Positions 10,320-21,500 of a stretch of 64,000 nt of DNA are shown here, piece by piece. Each line of letters begins with the position of its first letter. Within the stretch, counting starts at the first letter, position 1. The notes beneath the pieces are model-generated. The model was not told the DNA's origin. It did not search any database and saw only the letters and a program-made list of their open reading frames with translations. A program made the translations under genes and the position numbers. Location of the stretch: contig NC_081541.1 of NCBI RefSeq assembly GCF_901000735.1, positions 38,832,446-38,896,445 on the forward strand, written 5' to 3'. This stretch comes from Corylus avellana (Eukaryota > Streptophyta > Magnoliopsida > Fagales > Betulaceae).

Positions 10320-13300
10320 ATGAGCCGGCGGCAAGACCGAGCCGAGACCCTTGTGGAAGCAGCCGTTGGAGTCCTCAACACAGCGGACCCATTCGAGAAG
10401 GCGCGGCTCGGCGATTCGGTCGCTTCTCAGTGGCTCCAGGGGACCATCACTCAGCCCTACGACCCGTCCCTGGACCTCCCCGTCCCAGATCGCCCCGCAA
10501 GGCTCTCCAACGTACGTGCACTTCAACTCCCTGAAATGCTCTCTTTATATAGATAGATCCTATCAATGATAATATAATAAGATGTAGTCATATTATAAGA
10601 ATTTTAAAGCCCAAAAGCCACTGCCTCTTTGCTCGAATATTCCGTATATAATATGTAAAGGATTTGGTGTTTTTATTTTATATTATTGGATATTTGGGGC
10701 GACCGAAAATTTTGTTTAAACCCATTTTTCAGTCTCTATCTCCGTGTGATTTTTTGAATTCGGTGTTTGTGTGGTGATTTTGCTACTGTATGCTGATTTT
10801 GGGTGAGGGGTGATGGTTGACTTAGGGTGGCAATTCGTATTCATGTGACGAGTTTGGGTTGCGTCGAGAATATGTATCAGATTCGTTTCGAGTTCACGGA
10901 TCATGTTGACATTTGTAAACCATTATGTCGCATAATGGGTTCTAGTCGTTTCGGAGTATGAATACAAGATTATATAGGTCAACTTTAACCCGACTCATTT
11001 AATTAAATGAGTCAAACTCATTAATCCTAACTCTTTAATTTCGTGTTGGGTTTGTGGGTTGTGTAAAAAATTAGCAGCTCTAATGGTCATGGTGTTTTTA
11101 GAGCATTTTTTAGGTTTCAACCAAACACTTGAAAGTGTTTTTCAGACCATTTTAAGCTTTGGTCATGGCTTTTTTTTTTTCTTTTTTTTTTTAATTAGAA
11201 AAAAAGAAAAGAAAAGAGCTTTGCAACCAAACACCGGAAAATAACCAGTTTTCCTTGAAAATGTTTTCAATTGAAACATTTTCCAACAGAAAATATTTTA
11301 CACCAAAAGAAAAGAAACGGAGCCCAAGATTGAACTTTCTATCATGATGATAAGAATCACATGAAACCGTTGATAGTAGCCAGCGTGATTCTTATAACAA
11401 ATGCTTATGCTCATTTCATGTTAGTATTAAGCAAAGGTTCAACTAAACTTTGATAGGATTTACAAAAATGTCCATGTGTTTAACAAATTTTAAGAGAATT
11501 AAAGAGGCTGTGAGATAGATGGTATTTACAAATTTGCATAAACCCACAAAAATGTGCGTGATACATTTTCATTTTTATAACACATGTTGATTGATATAAA
11601 TGTTAATCTGACAAGAAAATATATAAACAGTTTCATCTCATTGCACTAATCAAATAAATAGGTTTGGACTTTCACAAGAGTTCAATAGCCTATCAATTAG
11701 TCATTATAACTAAACACAATTGTATCGACCTGCGAATAACCGAATTATGATGGACTTCACTAATTACCAACCGTCTAATATTTACATCTCTTCACAAACA
11801 TAGAAAAGATTTCTCATGTGATCTTAATGCATCTAACTCATATGCACAGTTATAGCCTTTCATGTACATAAAATAGTCTTATATTTTCCAAGCACCTGAA
11901 TTATATAAATTTTTTCATACAAAGAGTATACAAGAGAAATATCCACTTAGGGAGAGGGAAAGAACACATCCGGAAACACTACAAAATTAGCAAAGCAAGA
12001 ACTATTGATAGCAGCCATCCACCCATAGAGTTTTGAACAATATGTCTTTTAATGTTATCACCGTTCTCTCACAATCTTCAAAATTTTGAGAATTGCTCTC
12101 TCCAGATGCACATATATAAAAGTATCTCTCAACAAAAGAGATAGAATTTGAACGTTTGCGATTTTCTTTTTATATGATATAAAATAATATGATATTTTAT
12201 CCTTTATTCTCTTATTTGTTTTCATTTAAGTGCTTGTGGAGATCTCCATCATTATTCTTCTATGTTCCACTTCATTCTCCTAATTGTTTGTCGTATGACT
12301 TAAACTAATTTTACAATAAAATAATAGTTGGGTTCAAAGCTCCACTAAAGAAGCATCTTTCTTTCCCGAAATATTCTCAAGTATATTACTGTATGATCTA
12401 TAAATGACTTGGTGTATCTATACATTACATTGAGAGATGGTACAAATGGGTATGTTTATATTCTTATTGGACCTCTTCCAAATAATTAAGAACCACGACC
12501 ATTTTACACCATATGTAAGGATGTCTCTTAAAAATAATAAGTTAATTATTACCATATTAAGAAATCTGATTAATAGATAAATATTAACATTAAAATGTAG
12601 TTGCATATCCCATGCCCATGTGCTACTTTATGCTAACTGTTCAATGAAACACATAAATGAGTCTTTTGTGCAGGTCAAGTTGGTGTCACCGAGTCTCATG
12701 CCGAAGCTTGGAAAAGCAGGTAGCTTGCAGAGTAGGCAGGCCATTGTGCATAGTCTTGTGCACATTGAGAGCTGGGCTATTGACTTGTCTTGGGTATTAT
12801 TTCTTTAACTTGTCTGTCTCCTTATGAGTTTATATTAAGGGAATTCTTTTATATAACACTTCTTTTTTGGAGTGTCCTTAAACTGTTTTTGCGATAACCC
12901 AGAAGTGTACTACTACCAAATTATGCATAGAAGAACTTTGGAGGATAAACACATGGAGAAGCATCCAAGTTTGGATTTTGATGTAACATTTTGATTTTTG
13001 AGACGCGAACTTAAAACAAAAATGATTAAATCTACTTTGGACCCAACAATACTAGATTAATCACTCACTTCTATTGTTATTATCCAATATGGAATCCTAT
13101 AGTATCTGAAACTCTAATATATTCAAAACATAGTTTTGAAAATACGCTTCCAAACTCTTTTTTTCTTCTTCTCCTGCATCATATTCATTTTGTTTTTACA
13201 TTACAAAAGTGAAAGTGAGGCAACCACGCCTCAGTTATTCATATACATGTTCATCTACTTAAATCTATTCTTTTGTAGATGCATTAATTTCTTGTTGTAT

Positions 13301-15438
13301 CTATCTCATGTGTTGTCTCTTACTTATCTGTCATGTAAATCTGTAATTTTATAGGATATAATAGCTCGCTTTGGTAAGCAAGCTGCAATGCCAAGAGATT
13401 TCTTCACCGATTTTGTTAAGGTGGCTCAGGATGAGGGCAGACACTTCACTCTCCTTGCGGAACGGCTAGAGGGGCTGGGTTCTTTTTATGGAGCATTACC
13501 AGCTCACGATGGCCTCTGGGACTCTGCTACTGCTACTTCCACTGATCTCTTAGCACGTCTGGCAGTTGAGCATTGCGTCCATGAGGTGTTTTTTCCTTAC
13601 CAACTTTCTTATTTTAAAATGAATTCATTTGGACCAACATGGTTTAAATTATTCACTACAACATATATCACCTCTAGGATATTAGAGCATTCCCAGCAGA
13701 CTCCCTATAAGGGGGTCTGTTCCCTATGTCTAGGGAATATGTCCAAAAAATCACAAAAAACGTCTTACAGCAGATTCCCTATATGGTTCCTTAAACCATC
13801 AGCTGCTACAGTTGAACCCAATGTTTTGGGTTCAACTGTAGCAATCCATATGATTATTATATTGATAAAACTGATGCTCTCTCTCCTCTCTCCTCTCTTC
13901 GTTTTCCCCTTCTTTCCCCAGCATTTTCTTTTCTTCTTCTCCGTTCAAGCAAACGCAGAAGGAGAAGAGAGGCCTTCCCTGACCCACTTTGCAAGCTTAA
14001 TCTCAAAAGACCTCTGATTTTGTCAAATCATTTCCAATGGCCAGCAACAACATCAAAGAAGGTGGAGGATTTCTTGAGGTTTCAGAGGAGAAGAGAAGGA
14101 ATGAACATGGTGAATCAGAGGAGAAATTGCAAATCGCAAATCAAAGACTGAAACCATCAAATTTTATTGCTTCAATTTCGGTCTGAGAGACGATCTGAAC
14201 CCCATCCTTGTTCACGATCAGATTTCCATCCATAAACGTACCGCTCCGAGTCCTCAAACTTGACGCAAATCGGAGAAGAAATCGCAGATCGGAGAAGAAT
14301 TCGGAGAAGAAATCGTAGACGCAAATCGAAGAAGAAATAGAAGCCACAACTTGAACCATTTGAGAAGAAAATGGCAAAATCACAGAGAAGAAGAAATGGG
14401 TACTGTCGGAAGAAAGAAGAAGAAAATATGAGGGAGAGAGAGAAAGTATAAATTATAGGAATAAAATATAAAAAAAGTAAAATAAAAAATAATATTTTAA
14501 TGGTATAGGGAAGCAATTAAGGAAGCTATTGGAGTGTAAATTGACATAGGGAAGCAAAAAGTAGTTTGGATCCTTAAATTTAGGGAATATGACCGGGTAG
14601 CTGCTGGGAATGCTCTTAGCTGGTGGCCGCAGTCAAGTATATTTTTTCATTCAGGAAGGATCTGTTTTCACAAATTTAGTTTCTAATGAACTTAGGCTAT
14701 CAACATTGCCATTCAAAGCAGATGGAAATTGATTTTTTTTTTTTTGTTTACACATACATCTGCTAGTAAAAATCCATAGTCCTGATTGCAGGCATTGAAG
14801 AAATGGAGCCATAGTTACAAATCATGCAACTTGGTTCTGGATTTTTGAGATGAATTGATCCTACCATTTGTGGTGATGGCTCCATTTTCTTGAACTTCTC
14901 CAAATATTTATCCTTTCATCAGACTTGTATGTAGTGTTGGCTCATTTAGTTATAATGCAACACTAGAGTACACCCTTTCTCTATGGTGTTAGTGAATAAT
15001 TTTTTTTTTTATAAATAATAACAAATTTGAGTTTGAACACAGGCAAGAGGACTTGATGTGCTTCCCACAACCATTTCTCGGTTTCGCAATGGAGGCGATA
15101 ATGAGACAGCAGAGTTACTAGAGAGAGTGATTTACCCAGAAGAGATTACCCATTGTGCTGCTGGGGTTAAATGGTTTAAATATCTTTGCCTAGGGGCTGA
15201 AAATCCTGCTTGGAATCAAGGCAGCTTGGCATCTCCAGGTGGGGCAGGAGAAAGTGAAAAAACGCTAGAGGAAGATGAAGTAATTCAGAAGTTTCACTCA
15301 ATAGTGAGGACATACTTCAGGGGACCATTGAAGCCACCTTTCAATGAGGAAGCAAGAAAAGCTGCTGGTTTTGGCCCGCAGTGGTATGAACCACTTGCTG
15401 TCAAAGAGGTTAACCCTAGAGTGGCAACAATATTTTAA
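10320..15438 (+). CDS. DUF455 ferritin-like protein, complete right copy (312 aa)
   Basis: Four exons: 10320-10511, 12674-12793, 13355-13585 and 15043-15438 (stop included). All junctions are GT-AG and phase 0, and the lengths sum to 313 codons. The start ATG at 10320 follows a short GC-rich leader; an upstream GTG in the same frame is not a likely start. The product matches the DUF455 family (predicted ferritin-like helical bundle, function unknown). ExxH pairs E131/H134 (DEGRH) and E215/H218 (EEITH), with HIE around E96, could form a di-metal site, which is inference from the fold. No transit peptide is obvious. Intron 3 carries a 931-bp PIF/Harbinger-type insertion that the left copy lacks. 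The gene is tail to tail with the E2 gene, about 1.7 kb apart. Confidence 0.9.
10823..11080. mobile_element. hAT-type MITE in DUF455 intron 1
   Basis: The left end reads TAGGGTGGCAATT and the right end, from the other strand, TAGAGCTGCTAATT. The interior has the ATTAAATGAGT-type palindrome typical of this family. The same family occurs at 42448-42617. The exact ends and target duplication are uncertain. Confidence 0.5.
13685..14615. mobile_element. 931-bp PIF/Harbinger-type non-autonomous element in DUF455 intron 3, right copy only
   Basis: Perfect 15-bp terminal inverted repeats GAGCATTCCCAGCAG and CTGCTGGGAATGCTC are flanked by TTA on both sides (13682-13684, 14616-14618). The left DUF455 copy has no such insert at the matching place (about 2605-2620). 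The interior is rich in GAAGAA/TTCTTC and encodes no transposase I can recognise. The open frames through it (about 13.4-14.5 kb) are incidental. Confidence 0.85.
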
Positions 15439-15766
15439 TTAGAAAAAAAAAATTCTGATAAAGTTTGTTTACGACTCTGGAATTGTTTCTTATATTCTCC
15501 AAGAGGCAAATGTGTTTTTCCATTTTTTTTCCCCATATTATTTTAGATGAGGCTGCCCACAATGGGGTCACAGGAACCCTAAGAATCAGTTTTTGAATGC
15601 ATATAGTGCTTTCGAATCTGGGTTGTTTTGATGCAATATATAGTTTTAGGAAACGTTCTGTTTTTCTTGCTTGGATTTTTTTTTTTAGTTTGTGTGCAGT
15701 TATGCTGCTTGTTGCAATTTTGAACTCTATTTGCTTATAATTTGAAGACCCTCCCAATGCTGCTTA

Positions 15767-16258
15767 GAGCACTCACAATGGCTTAGCTTCTTTTTTACTT
15801 TTATATGTAAAATAGATAAGCAAAATACTAAAAAACCTTCTACATTAAATTATGCATCTCAAATGCAAACTAGATTTTTGTTGCATTTATGAACATACTA
15901 TTTCTTATTAATATACCGTAGGTAGCGGCACTGGTCACAAATCATCTTATTAATATACTATTTTTTTATACACCTGCTTTTCCCAAAATATTCTCTTATT
16001 ATTTCTCTTCCACATCTCTCTTTTCCTAAAATTTTTTCCTGTTATTTCTCTTTTCACATATCTTTTTTTCCAAAAGTTGAAAAATATGATCTTTAGAGGA
16101 AAAATACAATTCTTATAAAAAAATTAAAAATAAATAAATAATATAGATAAAATAAATAGATAATTTGATGTATAGTGTCTTTCAAAACTCATTAGCTAAA
16201 TTAGATAAAGTTGATTTTGTTTATATATATATATATATATAAACCAATGTGAATGCTC
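15767..16258. mobile_element. 492-bp MITE between the convergent genes, right copy
   Basis: The ends are GAGCACTCACAATGG and the complement of CCAATGTGAATGCTC, with TTA on both sides (15764-15766, 16259-16261). It is the counterpart of 3777-4430. The ends resemble those of the 13685 element, so the two are probably related Tourist-like families. Confidence 0.75.
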
Positions 16259-16558
16259 TTATAGGTTGTGCTGACAAAAAAACAAATCTCAAGTCAAACC
16301 AATCAAGCCCTAGTTCATCATCTGCTTTATTTATTTGCTTAAGCTTTTGTAACATAGAAGTGCACCTTGTATGACATCATTGACATGCAACACATTCCAT
16401 ATGCCTTCAGAGATGTCCATCTCCCTGGCAGTGCCTAAATGTCCTCCTCCTATTCAACTTCTCTAAAAATCAACCTTTTGATTTGTAGGACTCACATGGG
16501 TGAAGGTGTAAATTCTACAAATTCAGCAGTTCTCATACATCTTAGGAAAAGGTTCCAG

Positions 16559-16663
16559 TCATCTGGCCATTAACTTCTTGACCTTCCCGTACTGGTAAAG
16601 CTGCATCTGCTGTAACTGGTCTGTCTCAAATTTGTGGCCATAGAATGCTTTGGTTATAAATAT
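16559..16663 (-). other. Exon-like 35-codon segment downstream of E2, right copy
   Basis: Same frame, acceptor and TGA (16559-16561) as 4769-4873, ending QLQQMQLYQYGKVKKLMAR. The first half differs from the left copy at several amino-acid-changing sites, which argues against strong coding constraint there. The identity is unknown. The rest of 16262-17182 holds nothing I recognise. Confidence 0.25.
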
Positions 16664-17182
16664 CTATGCAGCAAACAGGTTTACAGATTGTCAAAACTCA
16701 AAACGAAGATTAAGATCAAGCTTTGGCCTAATTAGGAACTAGGGACACAGGTAATACAATGAACATTTCACCAGCATCACCATCAATAACAATCAAGAAT
16801 TCATTCATTGATAAAGATGCTTATTTTCCTTGATTTTTTTATACATCATCATTCTGAAAAATGGAGTAACGAAAAAAATCAAAACCTTGTAACAGTTGTG
16901 TTTTCTTGTCCAGAAAACCTCAGTACAATTGTCTTAAACCTCATAACATTAGAAACCTGAAAATTGTGCAAAAAACTCATTGCTTATGTGCCTCAGCAAT
17001 TTGGTTATCTATGGGAAAGTTGGGTTCAAAAATACCGCAAGCAAGACGGTAGAATGGAGGGGAACTCCATGAAGAAAATTACACGCTAATGTGAAAAATT
17101 CTGACTAAATTTTGAATTACATCCTCCACCATGGTTGATCTCAGGGTATCCCAGTAGTTAATTGGGGGCTTTTCTTATGTTA

Positions 17183-18542
17183 TTACAGAAGAAGTCTTCG
17201 GATGTCACTAAAGTTTGAATGCAAAGCTGAGAGGAATGCACCTGCAGGATAAAGTAGTGTTAACCTCATAAGCAAGTACACATATAATATGAATAGGGAT
17301 GGAACTATGTTATCATGACCCTCCAGGCAGCCTTTTGACTACTTATATAGCAAATAACTTGAATGGGCGATGAACAAGACAATAGAAGACTAGAAATTTA
17401 AACAAGAAAGAAATAAATCAGAACCCTCTATATTAGTTCTGCATTTGTCTACCAACAACAATTAGAAAGTAGAGCATATTTCAAGTCTAAGCTTCACTCG
17501 TGGCCAATCACAGTAAGGAATTTAGATACTCTATGCAATAAGCCTCCCCAATTTGTCATTAACCAACGGCGTCATGATACATTCAAGGATGAACATGGCG
17601 GGCAACTTGGCAGCCAACTCTCTGCTAAGGCCCCAGCTCATGATTGCTCAAAATTAATATGACTACAAAACCAGAAGCCTTGAGAAGAAACTGAAATAGT
17701 TACTATTGTCCACTGTGCAAAACAGTGTTTGAAAGATTAATCATTTATGAGGCAGCATCCTAGACCAGAAGAGATGTTGATTGGTCTTGAACACCATATG
17801 GAGTATGAATTCATATCAAACTTTGATGAAAAGTAGAGATTGTACCTCCAACTTTGCCATCAAAAACACGGTGATCAGCGGATAATGTTAAGTTCATTTT
17901 TGTGACAACTGCAGGCCTTTCGACTCCTGGGTGAAAAATGAGCCACGTCATCTAATCTGGTATTAGAAGCATAAAATAAAAGGTACAAAAAGCTACAAAT
18001 ATTTTACCATCACTTCCAATTACTGGTTCAACAACTTTGTTGCCTCTACCAACAGCAAGGATACCAGCCTGAAGGAAATGAACAAATTTATATAAGAGAA
18101 TAACAACTTGCAACATCAACTAAATGTAGAGCACTACAGTGTCAATCTGCTATCCTTATTTAAAGCCATTTTCTATTATCTGAAAATGAAAAGAGAAGAT
18201 GATGGAAAAAAATAGATTTAGCAGTGTAAATTCCCGTCAATAATCTTCATTTACACAGGCTGCATTCAGAAAATGGAAAAGAGTTATTTGCCACGTATTC
18301 AAAATGAAATTTCTGAGCCGAAAGCATCCCAAAATTATGTGCTCTTAAATATTTGAATTCCTGACACCAGGACTTCCTTTACCAACAAATAAAATTGAGC
18401 CACTCATTTTTCGAAAATGAAAAGAATGCTATCAATTTTAACACATCAAATAATTTTACAAAGGATCTCTGTATTCTAGAGCTAACACCATCACCAGTAA
18501 AGTTATTGAACAAACAAAAAAATAAGTAAACTTAAATAAACT

Positions 18543-18581
<39 letters not shown>

Positions 18582-21500
18582 TGAGGGGGGTTTATTATTG
18601 CACAAAAATTGTCCACCGGAAACATTCCCAAGTTCGAAATGCTGCATAAAGATTCAGAAGGAAAGTTTAAAATGAATTCTTCTAACAAAATGAATATGTA
18701 ATTAGCTTACTAGTGTAATAAAAACAATTAAAATATAAAATTTGTGCAGTAGGTTATAGTTACCTAAAAGTTCCTCCTTGGAATTCATTTGGCAAAAGCT
18801 TGCCTGCTCTTGCCTTCTCAGCTAATTCCTTCACCTGAAGCTCAAATATCAGCAGAGAAATTGACAATGATCCACATTAAAATTGAATTGATGATTAACA
18901 AGAATAGGAAGTGGTAGATATTTTTTTATATATATATAATTAAGTGGGTTTACGAGAATACTTAATTTTTTACGCCAAAATCCATGTTTGAGTAACTACC
19001 ATTTTTTTCTGTAGATTCCATACCAATTTAATTTTATTAGATATCACAGCAATCAAAAGGACATAATTAATTGATACACGTTTCTGAAGTGTAGCCACAC
19101 TCAAGCAGATGATTCTTTCCTTTGGGGAAAAGAGAACAAACAAAAAATAAAATACAGGCTCAAATCTAATAAGGAACCCAAAATGAAGTCATCAAACCAA
19201 AACCGCGAATTACTAGTAGAGTACCTCCAAGGATATTGACGATATTGTCTTCTGATCTGCATTCCTCACTATTGGAGTCATTAATCCCTGAAGCAATATA
19301 ATATGATGAGGCACTGTTAAATTTTGTTTTTTTGATAAATCTGTTTAAAATTTTCTAAACCAAAAATATCAGTCTCATACCTTCTCCGTCGCCACTGCAA
19401 TTGAAATGTCAACAGAATTGCACAGTACAATTTCTCCTTTCTCAACATTCCAGTAAGCTACCATGTACCGAGAGAGAAAAATTTCATTATCAGAATAGTA
19501 TAGACTAAATTTCTGTTTTATAGTATTCAACCAAAACAAAAAGGAGATAAAACATGCAACATGTTTGTATGTATGCAAACAGACAACTCAACCAGCACTA
19601 AAAAGAAATGAACTCCCAAATATGAATAAAAATATAGCAATTAAATTTTGGGTTAAATGCCATTTTTGGTCCTTGGGTTTTAACGACTTCATTTTTTCTC
19701 ACCTAGGTTTCATTTTGCATATAGGTTGGTACTTCTTTTATAGGTAAATACGGAGATAGTACCTCCGTCAATCTTCCATCCATCATAAAACTAACGAAAT
19801 TCTACATCAAACCAATAAAAACTTGCCATGTGTCATATGCCTCAATAAAAAATTTAAAAAACTTTTAAAATGAAGAAAAAATAGAAAATAATTATTAAAA
19901 AAAAAAAGAAAAAGGAAATGAAGATGGGTGTCTGGAGCCACCTTTTTGTGCCAATAAGGCCACATTTTGGACAATGGGGGGCCACCCCCAAGCCAAAAGG
20001 GAGTGGTCGAGCCACCCCCAAGGCCTTGGGGAGGTTTCGGCCACCTCTTTTTACTATTTGAGGGTGGCTGGCCAGCCCCATTGGCACAAAAAGGTGGCTC
20101 AAGCCACCCCTCTTCATTCCAATTTTTTTTTTTTTTTTTTTTAAATTATTTTCTATTTTTCTTCATTTTATTAATTTAAAAAAAAAAAAAAACTTAAAAA
20201 ATTGAAAAAAAAACAAATTGTTGAGGGATATGACAGGTGGCAGGTTTTGATTGGTTTGGGTTTTTATTGGTTTGACATTGAATTCCATTAGTTTCAAGAA
20301 CAAAAGATTGACAGAACTACCATCTCCGCATTTACCCATAAAAGAGGTACCAACTATAATACAAAATGAAACCAAGGTGGGAAAAAATAAAGTCGTTAAA
20401 ACCTAGGGACCAAAAAGGCATTTAACCCTACAATTTTTCCATAAAGTCATCAATCTGACAGATAATAATACACAGGAAACATCAGTAAACAGATAAGGGT
20501 ACTGAATTTCAATGTGGAACTTTTTTTAGGGAAATTTAGAATACATCTACAATACAATTTCCCAAAAGGGGGCATGTTGCTGCTAATACAAGCAAGTAGT
20601 GGAAATGAACGTCCATAGTAATCAATAGACTAATGACAAGCTCAAGGTTGCTGGAATGATAAAAAAGACAGAAGTGGCAAACTCCTTGAAAATGACAATC
20701 AGGAAACAAGCACATCAAGAGTAAGAACTTTTACATTCAGATGTAACTAAAAAGTAATATTTCCTTTGTTATTCAGGACATCCACTATTGACCATCCAAT
20801 CAAAACAGTTCACATGTAACTAAAGGTAAAATTTCCATTGTTCAATGACTACTGTTCAGATCAAGCTGGCATAGCCTATCCAAATAAAGTATTCCATTTT
20901 TTTTCCATTAAAAGTTACTGACAAAAAATAAAGCAATGAAAGCTGGAAATTCATGACATATTAGACCATTTCAAGCCTATGATTTTTTTTTTTTTGATAA
21001 GTAAACAGCACACAAATGTTTGTCATTTGATTTTTAACAAGTATATGAATTTATTTGGCCGTTCACTCAGTGGTTGCTGCCTCACAGGGATCAACCAACC
21101 CAAGCAATAGTTGGAAGTAGAAAACTATGCAAGCAAAGAACAAAAATTAACAAGTACTAGTAGTGAAAAAATTTGGGATTTTTCACAACCTTTTTGGTGA
21201 AGGATAATCCAGAAAATATGTCTATGCGGGTTTGGGAGCACAGCATGTTTCCCAAAAAGACTCTCACATCAAACCTTTCGTAGATGCTTCATTTTACTTC
21301 TATTTAAAATAAGTACAAGTTGATTTTCAGGATTGACTCTACTACCCACAACAATAAACTTCTGCCAGTGGCCACCAATTATACGTGTATTGAGTAGTTT
21401 ACTTAAACCATATCATAAGTCATATGTCTTTACCATTGGCTTCCGGTACATTTCTCAACGCAACCGCTACAGCTTTGATGACAATGTCATTCACTGAAAC

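Noticed and set aside
10194..10534. Overlapping frames on both strands at DUF455 exon 1
   Set aside because: They are shadows of a GC-rich first exon; only the frame from the ATG at 10320 joins DUF455 exon 2.
13388..14017. 209-codon single-frame ORF starting within DUF455 exon 3
   Set aside because: It reads through the GT donor at 13586 into intron and a Harbinger-type element; homology to DUF455 stops exactly at the donor.
14141..14516. Two minus-strand frames inside the 931-bp element
   Set aside because: Low-complexity (GAAGAA)n translation with no domain; they lie wholly inside a non-autonomous transposon.
18542..18580. Tandem GA and TA runs as possible CRISPR-like or centromeric arrays
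   Set aside because: They are simple microsatellites; there are no spaced repeats with unique spacers anywhere in the window.
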